From a virus: a stretch of 64,000 bases of DNA. How positions within the stretch are numbered: position 1 is the first letter of the stretch; every line of letters starts with the position of its first letter. The stretch is taken from the IMG/VR virus record IMGVR_UViG_3300021373_002787, positions 22,217-86,216 of that record; one strand, given 5' to 3'. The translations under genes were made by a program, and so were the position numbers. Positions 29,202 to 40,900 of the stretch are shown piece by piece. The notes under the pieces are model-generated. The model was given only the letters and a program-made list of their open reading frames with translations, ran no database searches and was not told the DNA's origin.

Positions 29202-29582
29202 TTAGATTCTTTTACCAAGTGCAGATCCCAATGCGGCACCTACTAACCTTGAAGTTAATAAATCATATAGAATTCCCTTTTGAATCCCAAGAACTTTAGC
29301 GACCATCTTACCTACTGTTTTACCAAGTGCAAATCCAGCTAAACCACCAAAAATAGAACCTAACATACCTTCATTAGTTACCTCTTCATTAAATCTATTA
29401 ATGTCTAGTTCTCCATTCTCGTTTGAGTATTCTATTATAAATTCTTCTAGAGCTGCATCTACCTTAGCCTCTAACTCGTCGGTCCATTCCTCTTGTAAAC
29501 CTTCTGTCAAGATTCTCAAATCTTCTTCTGTAACATGCTGTTCAGTAAGGTACTCGTTAAATGTTTTAATTGTATTGCTCAT
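29202..29582 (-). CDS. Acidic pro-region plus glycine-rich hydrophobic domain, leader-like start
   Basis: The 126-aa protein begins MSNTIKTFNEYLTEQ, like a T4 capsid-targeting leader (site L12-T13-E14|Q15), and has a second good site L25-T26-E27|G28. Residues 15-71 are very acidic. From about 72 it changes to a glycine/alanine-rich hydrophobic domain (GMLGSIFGGLAGFALGKTVG, later LVGAALGSALGKRI) with GxxxG spacing, like a membrane-inserting peptide. The predicted order is acidic pro-region, possible cut after E71 (P3 is Thr, so less certain), then a 55-residue mature peptide. It could be a small head-core protein or an injected membrane-active peptide. It lies directly upstream of the RuvC-like gene. 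Confidence 0.62.
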   Translation of the reverse strand: MSNTIKTFNEYLTEQHVTEEDLRILTEGLQEEWTDELEAKVDAALEEFIIEYSNENGELDINRFNEEVTNEGMLGSIFGGLAGFALGKTVGKMVAKVLGIQKGILYDLLTSRLVGAALGSALGKRI

Positions 29583-29589
29583 AATTTAG

Positions 29590-30141
29590 TTATTGTATTT
29601 CTAACTCTATATTTATCTTATTATAAAAGAACGTTACTTCAAACGTACTAAAATCTGCGACATTCTCACTCATGTTAAGGTTTAACTCATTGATCGAGTT
29701 CATGATTGGGTTCTCAAACTTAAAATATGCAACACTTGCGCCTTCAGCATCTAAAACCCTTAGAGTCAAGTCCTGTGTATATGGCTCTTCAGTTGATCTT
29801 GCGTAATAATACAAGAGAGTGTCTTGCATAATCCAATAATTAATGAAGCCATCGAGAAGTTGCATCGTTACGGTAAACTGTCTCTCTACCGTGTTTTGGA
29901 TTGGAATAGCACCTCTATGGTATCTAATCGTACCATCACTATCTTGTTGGGTTACAGGGTCGAAACTCATTCCAGGTACATTTAGTCCTTGGATTGAATA
30001 ATTTATAAAGTCAATCGGTTCTGCAAGAAGATTACCTGGAATTTTTTCCAAATATTTCTTATACTTGTTTGCAACCTCTTCCGGAATAAACTTTCTTGGA
30101 AACCTAAAGTCGTATGTATTATTTCTACTATTTAAAATCAT
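29590..30141 (-). CDS. Tail-tube-like structural protein
   Basis: A 183-aa protein with the features of contractile-tail tube proteins: small size, many beta strands, a segment RQFTVTMQLLDGFINYWIMQ ending in a Tyr-rich turn, and a C-terminal strand pair STFEVTFFYNKINIELEI. The tube fold recurs in gp19, gp54 and gp48-type proteins. It has no signal peptide or coiled coil. It overlaps by one base with the 694-aa structural gene upstream. I cannot say whether it is the main tube protein or an end cap. Confidence 0.45.
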   Translation of the reverse strand: MILNSRNNTYDFRFPRKFIPEEVANKYKKYLEKIPGNLLAEPIDFINYSIQGLNVPGMSFDPVTQQDSDGTIRYHRGAIPIQNTVERQFTVTMQLLDGFINYWIMQDTLLYYYARSTEEPYTQDLTLRVLDAEGASVAYFKFENPIMNSINELNLNMSENVADFSTFEVTFFYNKINIELEIQ

Positions 30142-32225
30142 TACTCAACTGTAAAGTTACCTTTGATGACCGCGGTTTCTTCGCTACCATTATCAAGTCC
30201 GATATAGAATTTTCTTGCTGTCATTCCTCTAACTTCAGCCGCATTTCCCTCATCGACTCTAAACAGAATTTCTCCTGCGCTCATATCAATATCTTTATTC
30301 GGAATATGATTAAACCTTTTACGAACTTTTCCATCTACAAAGTTGAGCGTCATATTTTCTGCTGAAGTAAAGTCAAGCATTTCAAAGTCGTCTCCATTCT
30401 TTTTAGCGATTTTAAACTTAAAGTATGTTGTCATTGGATAGATTCCAATTTCTAACTTGTCTGAAGTTAAAAAGTTAGGACTATCAAAATATCTATCGTT
30501 TACTGCAGCAAGGTCACCAATGTCATTTACTGAACTTTCAGCAGGGTTAGCGACTGCAACTACATTATATCTTTCAACAAAAGTCTTAACATTCTTAGTT
30601 GTTCTTGGAATAGTTGCAGCAATTGCGTCTCTAACGCTTCTATTTCCAGACAGGTTTGGTAGAGTATTGAATACCTCGGTAATTGTATTACTACCTGAAA
30701 TATTTACACCTCCTAAGAATTTTCCGTATTTTGGAGCCTGGTTTACGGTTAAACTTGCTCTTTTAACGATTTGTGTATTATCAGTCTCATTATAAATTCT
30801 CATCGTTACATCGATTGAGAAGTTAACTGCAACATTTGCATTTTGAATTACTGGACGGTATAAAATTGGTGTGTCAAAATCTTCTGCTTGCGTAAATGTA
30901 GTATCAAACGTCTTGATTTGATTTAAACCAACTTGCTCATACGTCTCAACCTCATATAAAACGACAATATCGTCAGAACTTGTATTGATTCTATTTAAGA
31001 TATATGCCTCAAATGCACTTGCACTTCCATCTCTTTCTCCATAAATTTTAAAGTAATCTCCATCTTCAGCATCTTCTACAACAACAGTAAAGTCTTGGAA
31101 TTCATCTTCTCTTGCGATTGTAAACGCATTTTCTTCTCCTAAATGAATATAGTCAAATCCTGATTCAGTCGATATTCTATCAATCAGTGTAAATCTAATC
31201 CCATAGTTAGATGTTGGGTCAAGATTGGAACTTCCTGCGGTCCCATCGCCAAAAAAGAAATCATTAAATTCAGGGTTCTGATTGCCAATAACCGTTGGAA
31301 CTTTAATTTCAATAAATTTAGCAAAAAGAGTTTCACCCAAAACAAATGGCTTTGGATTTGAAATCTCATAATTACTTTGATTTAAGTAGACTAATTGAGT
31401 TAAATTATTCTGAACACCACCGGTTCTATCAGCTAGAACTTGGAATAAAAATCCTTCATATCCTCTAGCAGCAAAATTATAACCGCTTCTTAAATGTAGT
31501 CTTATTTTATCGTATCGAATAAAGTTAATCGCAGTATATGCAGCAGCTTGCGATGTTATTAAATCAGCCTCATCTCCACCCGTCCAACTATCATTATTGT
31601 TTATATAGTTGAATTGGTCATATGCTCCAGTAGAATCATATCCAAGTAGTGCCCATTTTGTAGCGTCTGCTGGTGTTTTTACCGCATGAAATCTACCTCT
31701 TAATTGGTTAATGTCGTTTCCAGTGTCCTCATCTGGTGTAGAAAAAAGTGGATTTGCCTTCTCAGAAACATTTATAACTCCTCCTTTCAGTAATATCGAA
31801 GTATCATTATATTCATATGCTACTGTACCGACACCATTAGGGATAAACGTACATACTTGAGTGGCTGGAGAATACGTACATATTCCAAGATTCCCAGTAA
31901 TTACAAATTTAGTTGGATCTGGAAGAGCACTTAAATCAAACTTATATGATTTTCCAACCTGTAAAAGTAACTTTCTAGCCGCAAAACCTTCAATTGCTAA
32001 ATATCCAGCGCTATAGGTAACGTCAAAGTTAACTACATCTCCACCAAGCTCGTGAATTAGATGCCTCTTCGAAAACGAATCACCATCGACAGTATCAAGA
32101 ACTTTGATCTCGCTGCCGTTATCGTCAACCTCAATATCGTATAGAGTTGGGTTTGACTGATCGTGATAGATGAATTCTAAAAGAACATCTTCATCGATTC
32201 TAAAGTATGTTGATGATTGCGCCAT
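30141..32225 (-). CDS. Large beta-rich virion protein (694 aa)
   Basis: The protein is rich in Asp, Asn, Thr and aromatic residues and in short strands, as in fibre or baseplate-appendage proteins. It starts MAQSSTYFRIDEDVLLEFIY and has several repeated-looking beta units (for example AFTIAREDEFQDFTVVVEDA). It has no transmembrane segment and no enzyme motif. It lies between the membrane-anchored coiled-coil gene and the tube-like gene, and all of them are packed without gaps. A structural or host-attachment role is likely. Confidence 0.55.
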   Translation of the reverse strand: MAQSSTYFRIDEDVLLEFIYHDQSNPTLYDIEVDDNGSEIKVLDTVDGDSFSKRHLIHELGGDVVNFDVTYSAGYLAIEGFAARKLLLQVGKSYKFDLSALPDPTKFVITGNLGICTYSPATQVCTFIPNGVGTVAYEYNDTSILLKGGVINVSEKANPLFSTPDEDTGNDINQLRGRFHAVKTPADATKWALLGYDSTGAYDQFNYINNNDSWTGGDEADLITSQAAAYTAINFIRYDKIRLHLRSGYNFAARGYEGFLFQVLADRTGGVQNNLTQLVYLNQSNYEISNPKPFVLGETLFAKFIEIKVPTVIGNQNPEFNDFFFGDGTAGSSNLDPTSNYGIRFTLIDRISTESGFDYIHLGEENAFTIAREDEFQDFTVVVEDAEDGDYFKIYGERDGSASAFEAYILNRINTSSDDIVVLYEVETYEQVGLNQIKTFDTTFTQAEDFDTPILYRPVIQNANVAVNFSIDVTMRIYNETDNTQIVKRASLTVNQAPKYGKFLGGVNISGSNTITEVFNTLPNLSGNRSVRDAIAATIPRTTKNVKTFVERYNVVAVANPAESSVNDIGDLAAVNDRYFDSPNFLTSDKLEIGIYPMTTYFKFKIAKKNGDDFEMLDFTSAENMTLNFVDGKVRKRFNHIPNKDIDMSAGEILFRVDEGNAAEVRGMTARKFYIGLDNGSEETAVIKGNFTVE

Positions 32226-32226
32226 A

Positions 32227-33060
32227 TTAAAATCTTAACCATTTTGGAGACCAATATAGACCAACATTAATTGATGGTCCAAAGACAACATTTGAAGATG
32301 ATGGATCATAATTTAAACCATATCCAATCCCCATTCCAATGTTGAATCCTCCTGTTTTATCTATCTTATTTTCTTTATTCAACCTATCGTTAATCAAATT
32401 AATATTCTCAATCCCAGTAATGGTCATTCCTGGATAAGAACTTGAAATTTTAAGCACGTCTCTTCCTTCACTTTCAGCAATCGCCGCTCTTAGTGATAGA
32501 GTTTGAGCGATTGATAAATTTACTGGAGAACTATAAAATCCTTTCGATACCGTGTCATAAGTTACCGTTAGGTCTCCAATAACACTGCGAGTATTTCCAG
32601 AACCAAAGTCGTCCTTTTTCGTAAAGTCAATTTTACTAGTTAAATCGTTAATTGATGTAACTGATGTAAGAGCCAATAAACTGTCTTTAACCTTTATCTC
32701 TGCAGAAAGAAGTGAGTTAACTCCAATTAAGTCTCTATTTAGTCCAAGTACTCGAACGTATTTATTATTGATGTCAATATTTGTCTTCTCTAAATCGCTC
32801 AACTGAAATTCAAAGCTTGAGATTTTAGCAACTTTATCACCGAGTTCGTTTTCAAAGTATTCAATAGAATCTTTTGCTGCCAGGTAATTATTAAAATTGG
32901 TTGCTGAAACCTCTTTCTGAAATTGTAAGTCCTCTTTTAGATTCGAGATAGTATTACATTGTCTCATCATAAAGAGCATAAGAATTGCTCCTCCGATAAA
33001 AGCAAGTGTCTTTGTATCAAGATTCTTTAGAAAGCTGTATATTTTAAGTAAATAGTTCAT
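32227..33060 (-). CDS. Membrane-anchored coiled-coil protein (spanin-like?)
   Basis: The 277-aa protein has an N-terminal membrane anchor (about 17-33, LAFIGGAILMLFMM), then a long heptad-like coiled coil (about 38-125). A globular C-terminal part follows that ends in a short glycine-rich beta segment (GMGIGYGLNY, then VGLYWSPKWLRF). An inner-membrane anchor with a periplasmic coiled coil is the design of i-spanins, but the beta-like C-terminus is unusual and the lysis cassette partners are not visible. The alternative is a structural protein or a superinfection-exclusion factor. Confidence 0.4.
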   Translation of the reverse strand: MNYLLKIYSFLKNLDTKTLAFIGGAILMLFMMRQCNTISNLKEDLQFQKEVSATNFNNYLAAKDSIEYFENELGDKVAKISSFEFQLSDLEKTNIDINNKYVRVLGLNRDLIGVNSLLSAEIKVKDSLLALTSVTSINDLTSKIDFTKKDDFGSGNTRSVIGDLTVTYDTVSKGFYSSPVNLSIAQTLSLRAAIAESEGRDVLKISSSYPGMTITGIENINLINDRLNKENKIDKTGGFNIGMGIGYGLNYDPSSSNVVFGPSINVGLYWSPKWLRF

Positions 33061-33074
33061 TTATTTAGTTTATA

Positions 33075-34961
33075 TTAAGCGCCTTGAAATTGCTGTACTC
33101 CACCTCCGGTAGAATATGTTGTTCTACCAGTATTAACTATCGTTGGCATATTAAAGCTAAACGCTATCTCCATCGGCGTTGCTGTTGTACTAGCAAGTCT
33201 ATTAATTTGACCAGGAGAAAGAGACTTTTTCCTCATTTCTAAGTCTGTTGCAGTACCACTAGTTGCTACATTTTGTTGTATAAAATATAGTTTAATAAAG
33301 CCTTTACCAGGCGGAATCAGTCCAAATATTTCAACATTTTGATATTCTTTAACATGTTGAGTAGCCGAAGTGTGTGTATTTATATCAACTCCCCATATTT
33401 TAACATCAACTAAAATATCTGAGTCGCTACTATTTATGAATGGGAATTGAGATGCATTTGAACTATCTCCACCGTTTTCTCCTAAGCCAATAATCAAAGT
33501 ATCGTTAGTATCATCTGCGTTTGCATTATTAGGAAAAGTTGCAGGTAGCTGAATTTGATAATAACCATTGACAAACACCTGATGTCCTATCTTAGTATAT
33601 GTTACTTTAGTATCGCTCTCTTTTACAAATTCCCCGGAACCTGTTCCTTGATTAAACCAAATTGGAGTTAATCCATCAGCATTAGCATATCCAAAAACCC
33701 AAGCATCTCCACTGGTTGCGGCTGGAGAATAAGAATCCATATAGAAGTAGTCGTTCAAGTTCCTCGTTGATTCAGCCGAATTATAACTTGGAGAAGAATA
33801 TTGAGCTTGATTATTTGGTGGAAGAGAATTTGGTTGTAAACTTCCAGCAGGATAAATTACCCCTTCATCATTTCCAAGAATATAAATATCATGTCCGCTA
33901 TCTACTCTAACATCTTGATACACATCAACCGCCGTATTACTCGTCTTAATTACATCACTTCCAGTAGTGTCCTTAATCTTTACCTCAGTACTTGAAACAC
34001 TGACCATCTTATTTCCTTGAGTAACAAGGTTAATTTTAAGCCCCTCACTATCCGCATAGTCATTATCTTGCTCTACTGAAACATAGACTGTCTTTTGTGC
34101 ATTTGAAAGTCTTTGAAAATCTCTCCAAGTTCCAGTATAACCTTCAAATTTACCAGTCGTACTGTTATATCTCATCATCCCAGTTGCTGGGGTAAATATT
34201 GATGGATCTCTCTGTGCTGTTGTTCCAACTGGAGCCTTTAAATAACTAGTTGAATTAACGGAAACATAATCAGCAAAATTAGCAGCTCCTGTCACATCAA
34301 GATAACCTGAAATGTCAGCTCCATCGTTATGTATGTTAGTAACTCCATTTCCAGTAACTTCCACGTCACCAGCTGCATCGATATTAACATTTCCATCTGA
34401 TGAAATACTGATTAGTTTTGCATTTATTAGAATTTCAGTATCTGTTGCTTGACCCTCTGGTTGAATAATCCACTTAGTTGCAGGGCTTTGGCCAACTCCA
34501 GCCTCTCCTCTAATCGATAGATTATCAGTACCTGACGAAGGAATCCATTTTTGATTGTAAAAGTATGAATCAGCATATACGGTCAACTGTGCTGAAGGGT
34601 CTAATTCTCCATCAGCATTACCTTCATCATACGCAATATCGCCAATAATAACCGCAGCCTGATCGTCTCCTGTGTTATTTTTAGGTTTTATAACCCATGA
34701 AGTTATACCCTGTGTTGTGCTTGAATATCTTTCCCAGTAATTTGTTGAGGTTCCAGTAGCTCCTTTTTCACCAAGGTCTCCCTTTTCTCCTTTATCTCCT
34801 GTTGTTCCAACAATTCCAGTTGGACCAACAGATCCCTTATCACCTTTAGGACCCTCTTTACCGCCAGTCGCGATAATTTGGTCAAAGTTATAATTAACCT
34901 TTTCCCATTTGATCGAATCACTGTCACTTGGATATAGTATTTCTTGAATATTAATCGGCAT
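33075..34961 (-). CDS. Collagen-like tail fibre protein
   Basis: A 628-aa protein starting MPINIQEILYPSDSDSIKW. At about 33-72 it has a run of Gly-X-Y triplets (GPKGDKGSVGPTG, then GDKGEKGDLGEKG), which would form a collagen-like triple helix or trimerisation segment. Then come beta-rich modules, including DGNVNIDAAGDVEVTGNGV, which look like a beta-helix fibre, and MMRYNSTTGKFEGYTGTWRD, a motif common near the tips of phage fibres. The C-terminal 200 residues are a separate beta domain with many Asn and Thr. It probably takes part in receptor binding. Confidence 0.65.
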   Translation of the reverse strand: MPINIQEILYPSDSDSIKWEKVNYNFDQIIATGGKEGPKGDKGSVGPTGIVGTTGDKGEKGDLGEKGATGTSTNYWERYSSTTQGITSWVIKPKNNTGDDQAAVIIGDIAYDEGNADGELDPSAQLTVYADSYFYNQKWIPSSGTDNLSIRGEAGVGQSPATKWIIQPEGQATDTEILINAKLISISSDGNVNIDAAGDVEVTGNGVTNIHNDGADISGYLDVTGAANFADYVSVNSTSYLKAPVGTTAQRDPSIFTPATGMMRYNSTTGKFEGYTGTWRDFQRLSNAQKTVYVSVEQDNDYADSEGLKINLVTQGNKMVSVSSTEVKIKDTTGSDVIKTSNTAVDVYQDVRVDSGHDIYILGNDEGVIYPAGSLQPNSLPPNNQAQYSSPSYNSAESTRNLNDYFYMDSYSPAATSGDAWVFGYANADGLTPIWFNQGTGSGEFVKESDTKVTYTKIGHQVFVNGYYQIQLPATFPNNANADDTNDTLIIGLGENGGDSSNASQFPFINSSDSDILVDVKIWGVDINTHTSATQHVKEYQNVEIFGLIPPGKGFIKLYFIQQNVATSGTATDLEMRKKSLSPGQINRLASTTATPMEIAFSFNMPTIVNTGRTTYSTGGGVQQFQGA

Positions 34962-34962
34962 T

Positions 34963-37900
34963 TTACGATTGTATTTTTATCAGGGCTCTTATGCTATAAG
35001 AATAACCTAGCTTTTTGTTATATATTAACCTAAAATTAAGTGACTTTTTACCATGAACCTCATATGTGAAGTTATTGTCATTTTCATACCCACCATTATC
35101 GATTAAATCAATTGACGCTGATGAAACGACCTCAGAACCCGATCCCTTAAATTTGTTTGTGTAAATATCGATGCTATCAATATTATAGAGAGGAACCATA
35201 TTATCAAGAGCATACAATATCGCATCGTCTTCAACCGTTTCTTTGTCTCCGGCTGAATTAGCAGGGTCAACAAATTTTTCTATTGTCGCGCTTAATCCGT
35301 CCTCTCCAATTATCTTTGCAATTAAGTCATCCAAATAGAAGTCAGCAAGTATTACATCTTTATCCTCGAAGAACACTACGTCTGTTGTATTGTTTGACTT
35401 AAGCTTGATTCCATCGAGCGTAGTCTCAGAATTAACAGAAGATGTTGTAAATTCATAGATTGCGTAAGAAGGTTTCGTCTTTACAGCAGAAGAACCTAAG
35501 TAAGATTTCTCTTCAAGAGTTGATATTGTTCCTGGAACGCTTTCAACTCCTCCACCATTTAGAGATCTTGTATAATATCCAGCCTCCCATGAAGACTTAA
35601 AGACGTTTACATCTTTCTTATCAATCGCAACCTCTCCAATTAGAGGGTACTGCGGAAGATACTCACTACTTTCTGACAATTTAGTTACTGAAAGAGTATT
35701 AATCTCATTAACCTTGTGGTAGAAGTGATTCTTAATCATTCCCCAATCTTTATCATGTTCTCCTCCATCACTAATAAATCCAAGATTGAAAGCAACTCCA
35801 AGTCTATTAAATTTATTATAGAACGCAAGAGACTTATAAATATCATAGGTTGAAGAAATTCTCATTTTATAGTAGGGCTCTTTCAGCGATCTATTAAATG
35901 GCTCATAGTCCTTTTGGTTTCTTAAAACCTTGTTAAAACTATAGATGTCGGTAAATGTAACAACTGGTTTTAAACCAACCGTGTAATTTCCGTTATGTCT
36001 AATTAGGAAAGGATAGTATGGATTTTGGCTTACAATATCATATCCAATTGTTTGTTTGCTAAGCTTAAACGACTTTGGTCTGTTTACATCATCAACTGCA
36101 ACCAACGTAGATTCTTTAACAATTTCATTACCATCGTCTAAGCCTACTGCATACTGGTTAGTTAGACTTGTTCCATTCTCAGAAATAGTAGTAAATGTTA
36201 CCTCTCCAGGGTTATTATTAACTAAATTGCTAAAGTAATTAGCCGAAAGCTGGTTAAATAGAACCTCATATGCGTTAACACCACCTCCAATATATGTGTA
36301 TGTTGCTGCTGTCTGAACAGAGTAAGGTATTGCTAATGGGTTTAGGTTAACTTTTAACCCAGTGTTTGCATCTGTATAATATGGCGGGCCTGAAATTTGT
36401 AGTTGCTCATTCCCTAAGACACTTACAACATCAATAAAGACATCTTCACCATTTGGCGTATAGTTTTGACCATAATCTATCTTAATTCTTCCAAATGTAC
36501 CATCTCTTCCTGGGGCTATTTGTTGGTCAAATCTAGATACCGTTCCGTTATTGTGGGGTATTCCAGTAGCAACATAAGGACCCGGTTGGTTAAATTGAAT
36601 ATTTGTTACATCAATCGCACCATCAATTTCAACATCAGCATATACATAAATTGGGTTACCACTTGTATCAAATGAGCTTACAATTCTATGTTGAAGCTCG
36701 TACATGTATTTTCTATTAATATAATTAACAAACGAATCATCAATATTAATATCAATCATCAAGATTATAAACTTAAACTTATCGTTCTTGATAAACTCAT
36801 AATCTATTGAATTGGTTCCAGAGTTAGTTCTTGTCTTAGCTAGAACCGAGAATCTATAACCATTAAAATCAGAGTTCTTCACAAACTCTGTTGCAACTAT
36901 AGACTGGTCCTCTTTTCTCTTTTTAAACGTGAATTTTAACCCTTTAAATATTGTAGAACTAAAATCAACATCAGAACCTCCATCAATTAGAGTATATTTC
37001 TTGGTTAGATTTGCTTTAGACCAGAAAATTGGATTGTATAAAACTCCTCCATCATTAATAAATGTTGAAGTTTCCGTTCCTTCTCCAACCATGAATCTAT
37101 CAAAGTAATCATATTGAGTTGATTCAAATAGAGACTTTGTTATTTCAAAATCATTAACAAAATTAATGTAGCTGAATCCTTTGTTAAAGTCGTCTGAATA
37201 CGCACCAATGTTTCCAGAATTTACAGTATCTGGCATAAAGTAAGTCGGCCAATTATCAATATAGAACCACTCATGTGTAAATGACCCAGGTTCTCTTCCC
37301 TCTTTTGTTATATCAGGAGAGAAATTAGTTCTACCAAAGGCCTCGTTTGTGTTCAAATGATATGGTTCTTCTCTAACTGTAGTTCCATCTTTTAGAACCC
37401 ATTTATTAATCGTAGGAACAACTCTTGAATCGGTTGATTTTTCCTTTGTGTAATTTTCTTTAAGTCTATCATACTCACTGTAGATCTTCTCAGTCTCAAC
37501 TGTTTTAGAGTCTTCATTCTTTAACAGTGGTAATAGATTTCCAAAATAGTCTATTGGATCGTTTCCAAATTCAGGAGATATAATTTCATTCTTAGAGTCC
37601 TCAAGAGTTCCAACACCAAGAGTTACGGCTGGATCATTTGAATCTACCTGTGGCTGATATGTCACATTGGTTGAATTCTCAAGATCTAGCTCTTTTAGGT
37701 CTGAATTTGAAGTACTATAAAAGTCAAAGTCCATATCATACATATCATATGCTGAGAATAGACCTAATGTAACTCTATTGTTTGCAAAGATATTATAGTC
37801 TCTGGTTTTTAGAGCATTCTTATCTTTCAATACTAATTTTTTATATGTTCCATTTCTATTGGTCGTGTCATCGGAAATGTGTATCACTTGATTGTAAACT

Positions 37901-40900
37901 CCAGTGTAGTTTGTTGGAATAAAGTCTCCAGCCTCAATAACGCCAACTGTCTCAGAAGGAACAAATACTGATTTTCCAGCTGAATTACCTCCTGTAAAGA
38001 AGTGAGCATTAAATAACGAAAGTATGTCGCCTCCAAGATTTAATTTATTTGAAGTGTCTACATTTTCAGCTTGAATAAACTGGGTTAGATTAGAACTTCT
38101 AATTAATAGAGTCGCATTTTTTAAGTCATATCCATTTACCTTGCTCTTAACATATACTGCATCTCCGATACTATATGAATCGAAGTCACTATTATTTCTT
38201 ATAGCACTTGATAGAGCAAACGCAATATCATTATAAGATCCAAGTCCAGAAAAACTATCGCTAGTAAATCTTTTTCTTCCAAGACCTCCTGAAATATCGG
38301 CAAAGAAATTACCAATTGTTGGATTAACGTTTGTGTAAATCTCATCAGCTGCAATAATTGTAGAACCGGTTGAAGTAACAACTAGCTCATTGTCTACTAA
38401 GTTTGATTTTCTCTCGACAAATACGACCGAATTGTTTTGGTTTGTTATTTCGAGGCTTAAATCATATCTATTGTAAAATGCATGTTCTGCTGCTGAATAG
38501 ATTCCCGTGTTGTTTTCAATATCATATTCAACCTCACTCCATTTTAAAGATAGATTGTTCCAAGTATCGTTTCCAGTAGCTCCTGTAGAAAACTCAACGT
38601 AATTACCCGCAAAATCAGTTATCGTAATTGTTTCACCGTTTACGTTCTTAATAACTTTAAACCTTACCGCCTCTTTTTTAATCATTGAAACCTTGATCGA
38701 GTCATTTAACCCGGGAGTTCCAACAATTTTAAACTTAATATAATCAGCATCTGCGTTTGGATTATTAATCAATTCGGCGCTAACTTCTTTACTTGTAATT
38801 CCAAGCCTAGACTTTACAACCTCGTCATTTGCCCCAATAGAAACATTAAACCTTTTAGCATCATATGTTTTTAGAGGATCAAGCGTATAAAAATCATCTC
38901 TTATTTTTGCATATGCTAGAAGACCAGTATCTCTTAATAGCCTGTGTTCTGGAATAGCAAATGTTGGATCTCCTCCTTGTAAATATGAGTCAATGCTTTT
39001 AAATTTAATTATCCTATCCTGTACATAAGAAACCTCACCAATTCCTGAATCAAAATCATCAACGTATAGACCAAAGTATCTGTTAACTGAATATTCTCCA
39101 GCAGTTGGATCGTCAAACATAAACTCTAGGTTAACTAAATTAGCACATGCAACCTTGTTTCTTCTAAATCCATCAGTAATAAAGTCATTCGCATCGGTCA
39201 TCGAAAGATCCGACTTTACATAATCATCATAAATGTATTCTCCTTTTTGAACAAATCCACCTTTAATCAAGTCAATCCCATTGAATGTTGATTTTTCACC
39301 TTCTTCCATCGTCACTGTGATTGGAGAACTTGGGAAAAACTCATCTTGAACATATGACCTTAAGTATTTACCAATTGAACTTTGTTTTGAAAGATCAAAT
39401 ACCTTTACAATTTCTGAATTTGCAACTGCTTTTAAGATTCTGCTCTTTTTACCAACTGCACCATCTCCTAAATCCAAATCAGGGTTAGGATTGTTCAATC
39501 GGTAAATTACAAACTTTTTAGGTACATTTAAGTCTAACCAAATAGGAGCAAGAATTCTGTACTCTTCGTCATATAACTTAGACTTGTTTATTTTTGTACC
39601 ATATTGATACATTTCTTCGATTTGTTTTCTATATTGATCTAATACAGAAAAGTCTGAGTATTCTCTAAATACATCGAAAGTTGAATCAATCGGTGTTTTA
39701 TTATCACTGTAGAATCTAGAAACATCATATGCATAACTAGAATCTGCGCTAATTTCGTATCTCTTATATTTTGAATCTGCTAAATTTTGATTAGCATCGA
39801 AAGAATCCATATAGATGTTATCTAAACCATCAACGACAACCTTAACATTGGTGCTGAGTTTTGGATTAGTTCTTAAAAGAGGCTTTGATACATTATCTAG
39901 CTCATAGTTCTTCTCAATATCCATATTTGGACCAGGAACTATTGGGGCAGGAGTCTCATACTCTGCCATCGTATAGAGCAATGGATTATTTGCAATTGCA
40001 CAGTTTCCACAGTCTGGGAATAATGAAACAACCTCTAAGCTTCCTATTCCAATTTCAGTTGGAGAAACATCAACCACGTTTGGATAGTAATTTTCCAATA
40101 ACAACTTAGCGCTATCAATATCTTCAGAACGGAGCGTATGTGCGTATTCTAAACACTGACATACCCCGTTCACAGCACTTGAAAGTACAAGCTTATTCTG
40201 AACCTTCATATAATCAATAAGATCAGATATCGGACTTGTCTCTCCAATTCTGTGTAAACCATCTACGACATACATTGTATGTGCATCAAAACTGGTTGGT
40301 GAGGACTGGTTTATTGCGGTAGGATTACATCCATAAAACACATAGAATACATTATATCCTCCATCATCTAATAATTCTGACTCACTAATTGAAGGACTTA
40401 CAACCAAGGGGCATGTAAGTCCATTTGTCATACCTGTATTTGGTATTTGCTGGTATGTAGTTTGTACATTCCCAGAAGAATCTCTACCGATATAATACCC
40501 TCCAGTAAATTGCAAATATTCGTCACTTACAATACTACCATCTGCCGCCATTAATAACACGTCGCTTCCCTCACCAACAATTAAATTGTAGTCGCTATTA
40601 ATTGCAGCCTGTTCTGTCGTATATAGGTAAATATTGTATTGCGCTAGCGTTATTAAGTCAACTGTAGCGGCTGACATATAATAAAGAGTGGTTGTCTCTT
40701 TTGGATAGTGACAAATTGATAAGACGTTATTGCTTGTATCACATTTCGCTAAATTAACATCAATTGACCTAGGGGTAAGATTTCCACCTAAAATACAATT
40801 ACCCGTAGTTCCCCATCCACTTGCACCTATAAACTGTGTATAAAATATGGTGTTTTCTCCATAATACCCTAGTGGTGCAAATCCACTTGTTAATGTCTGA

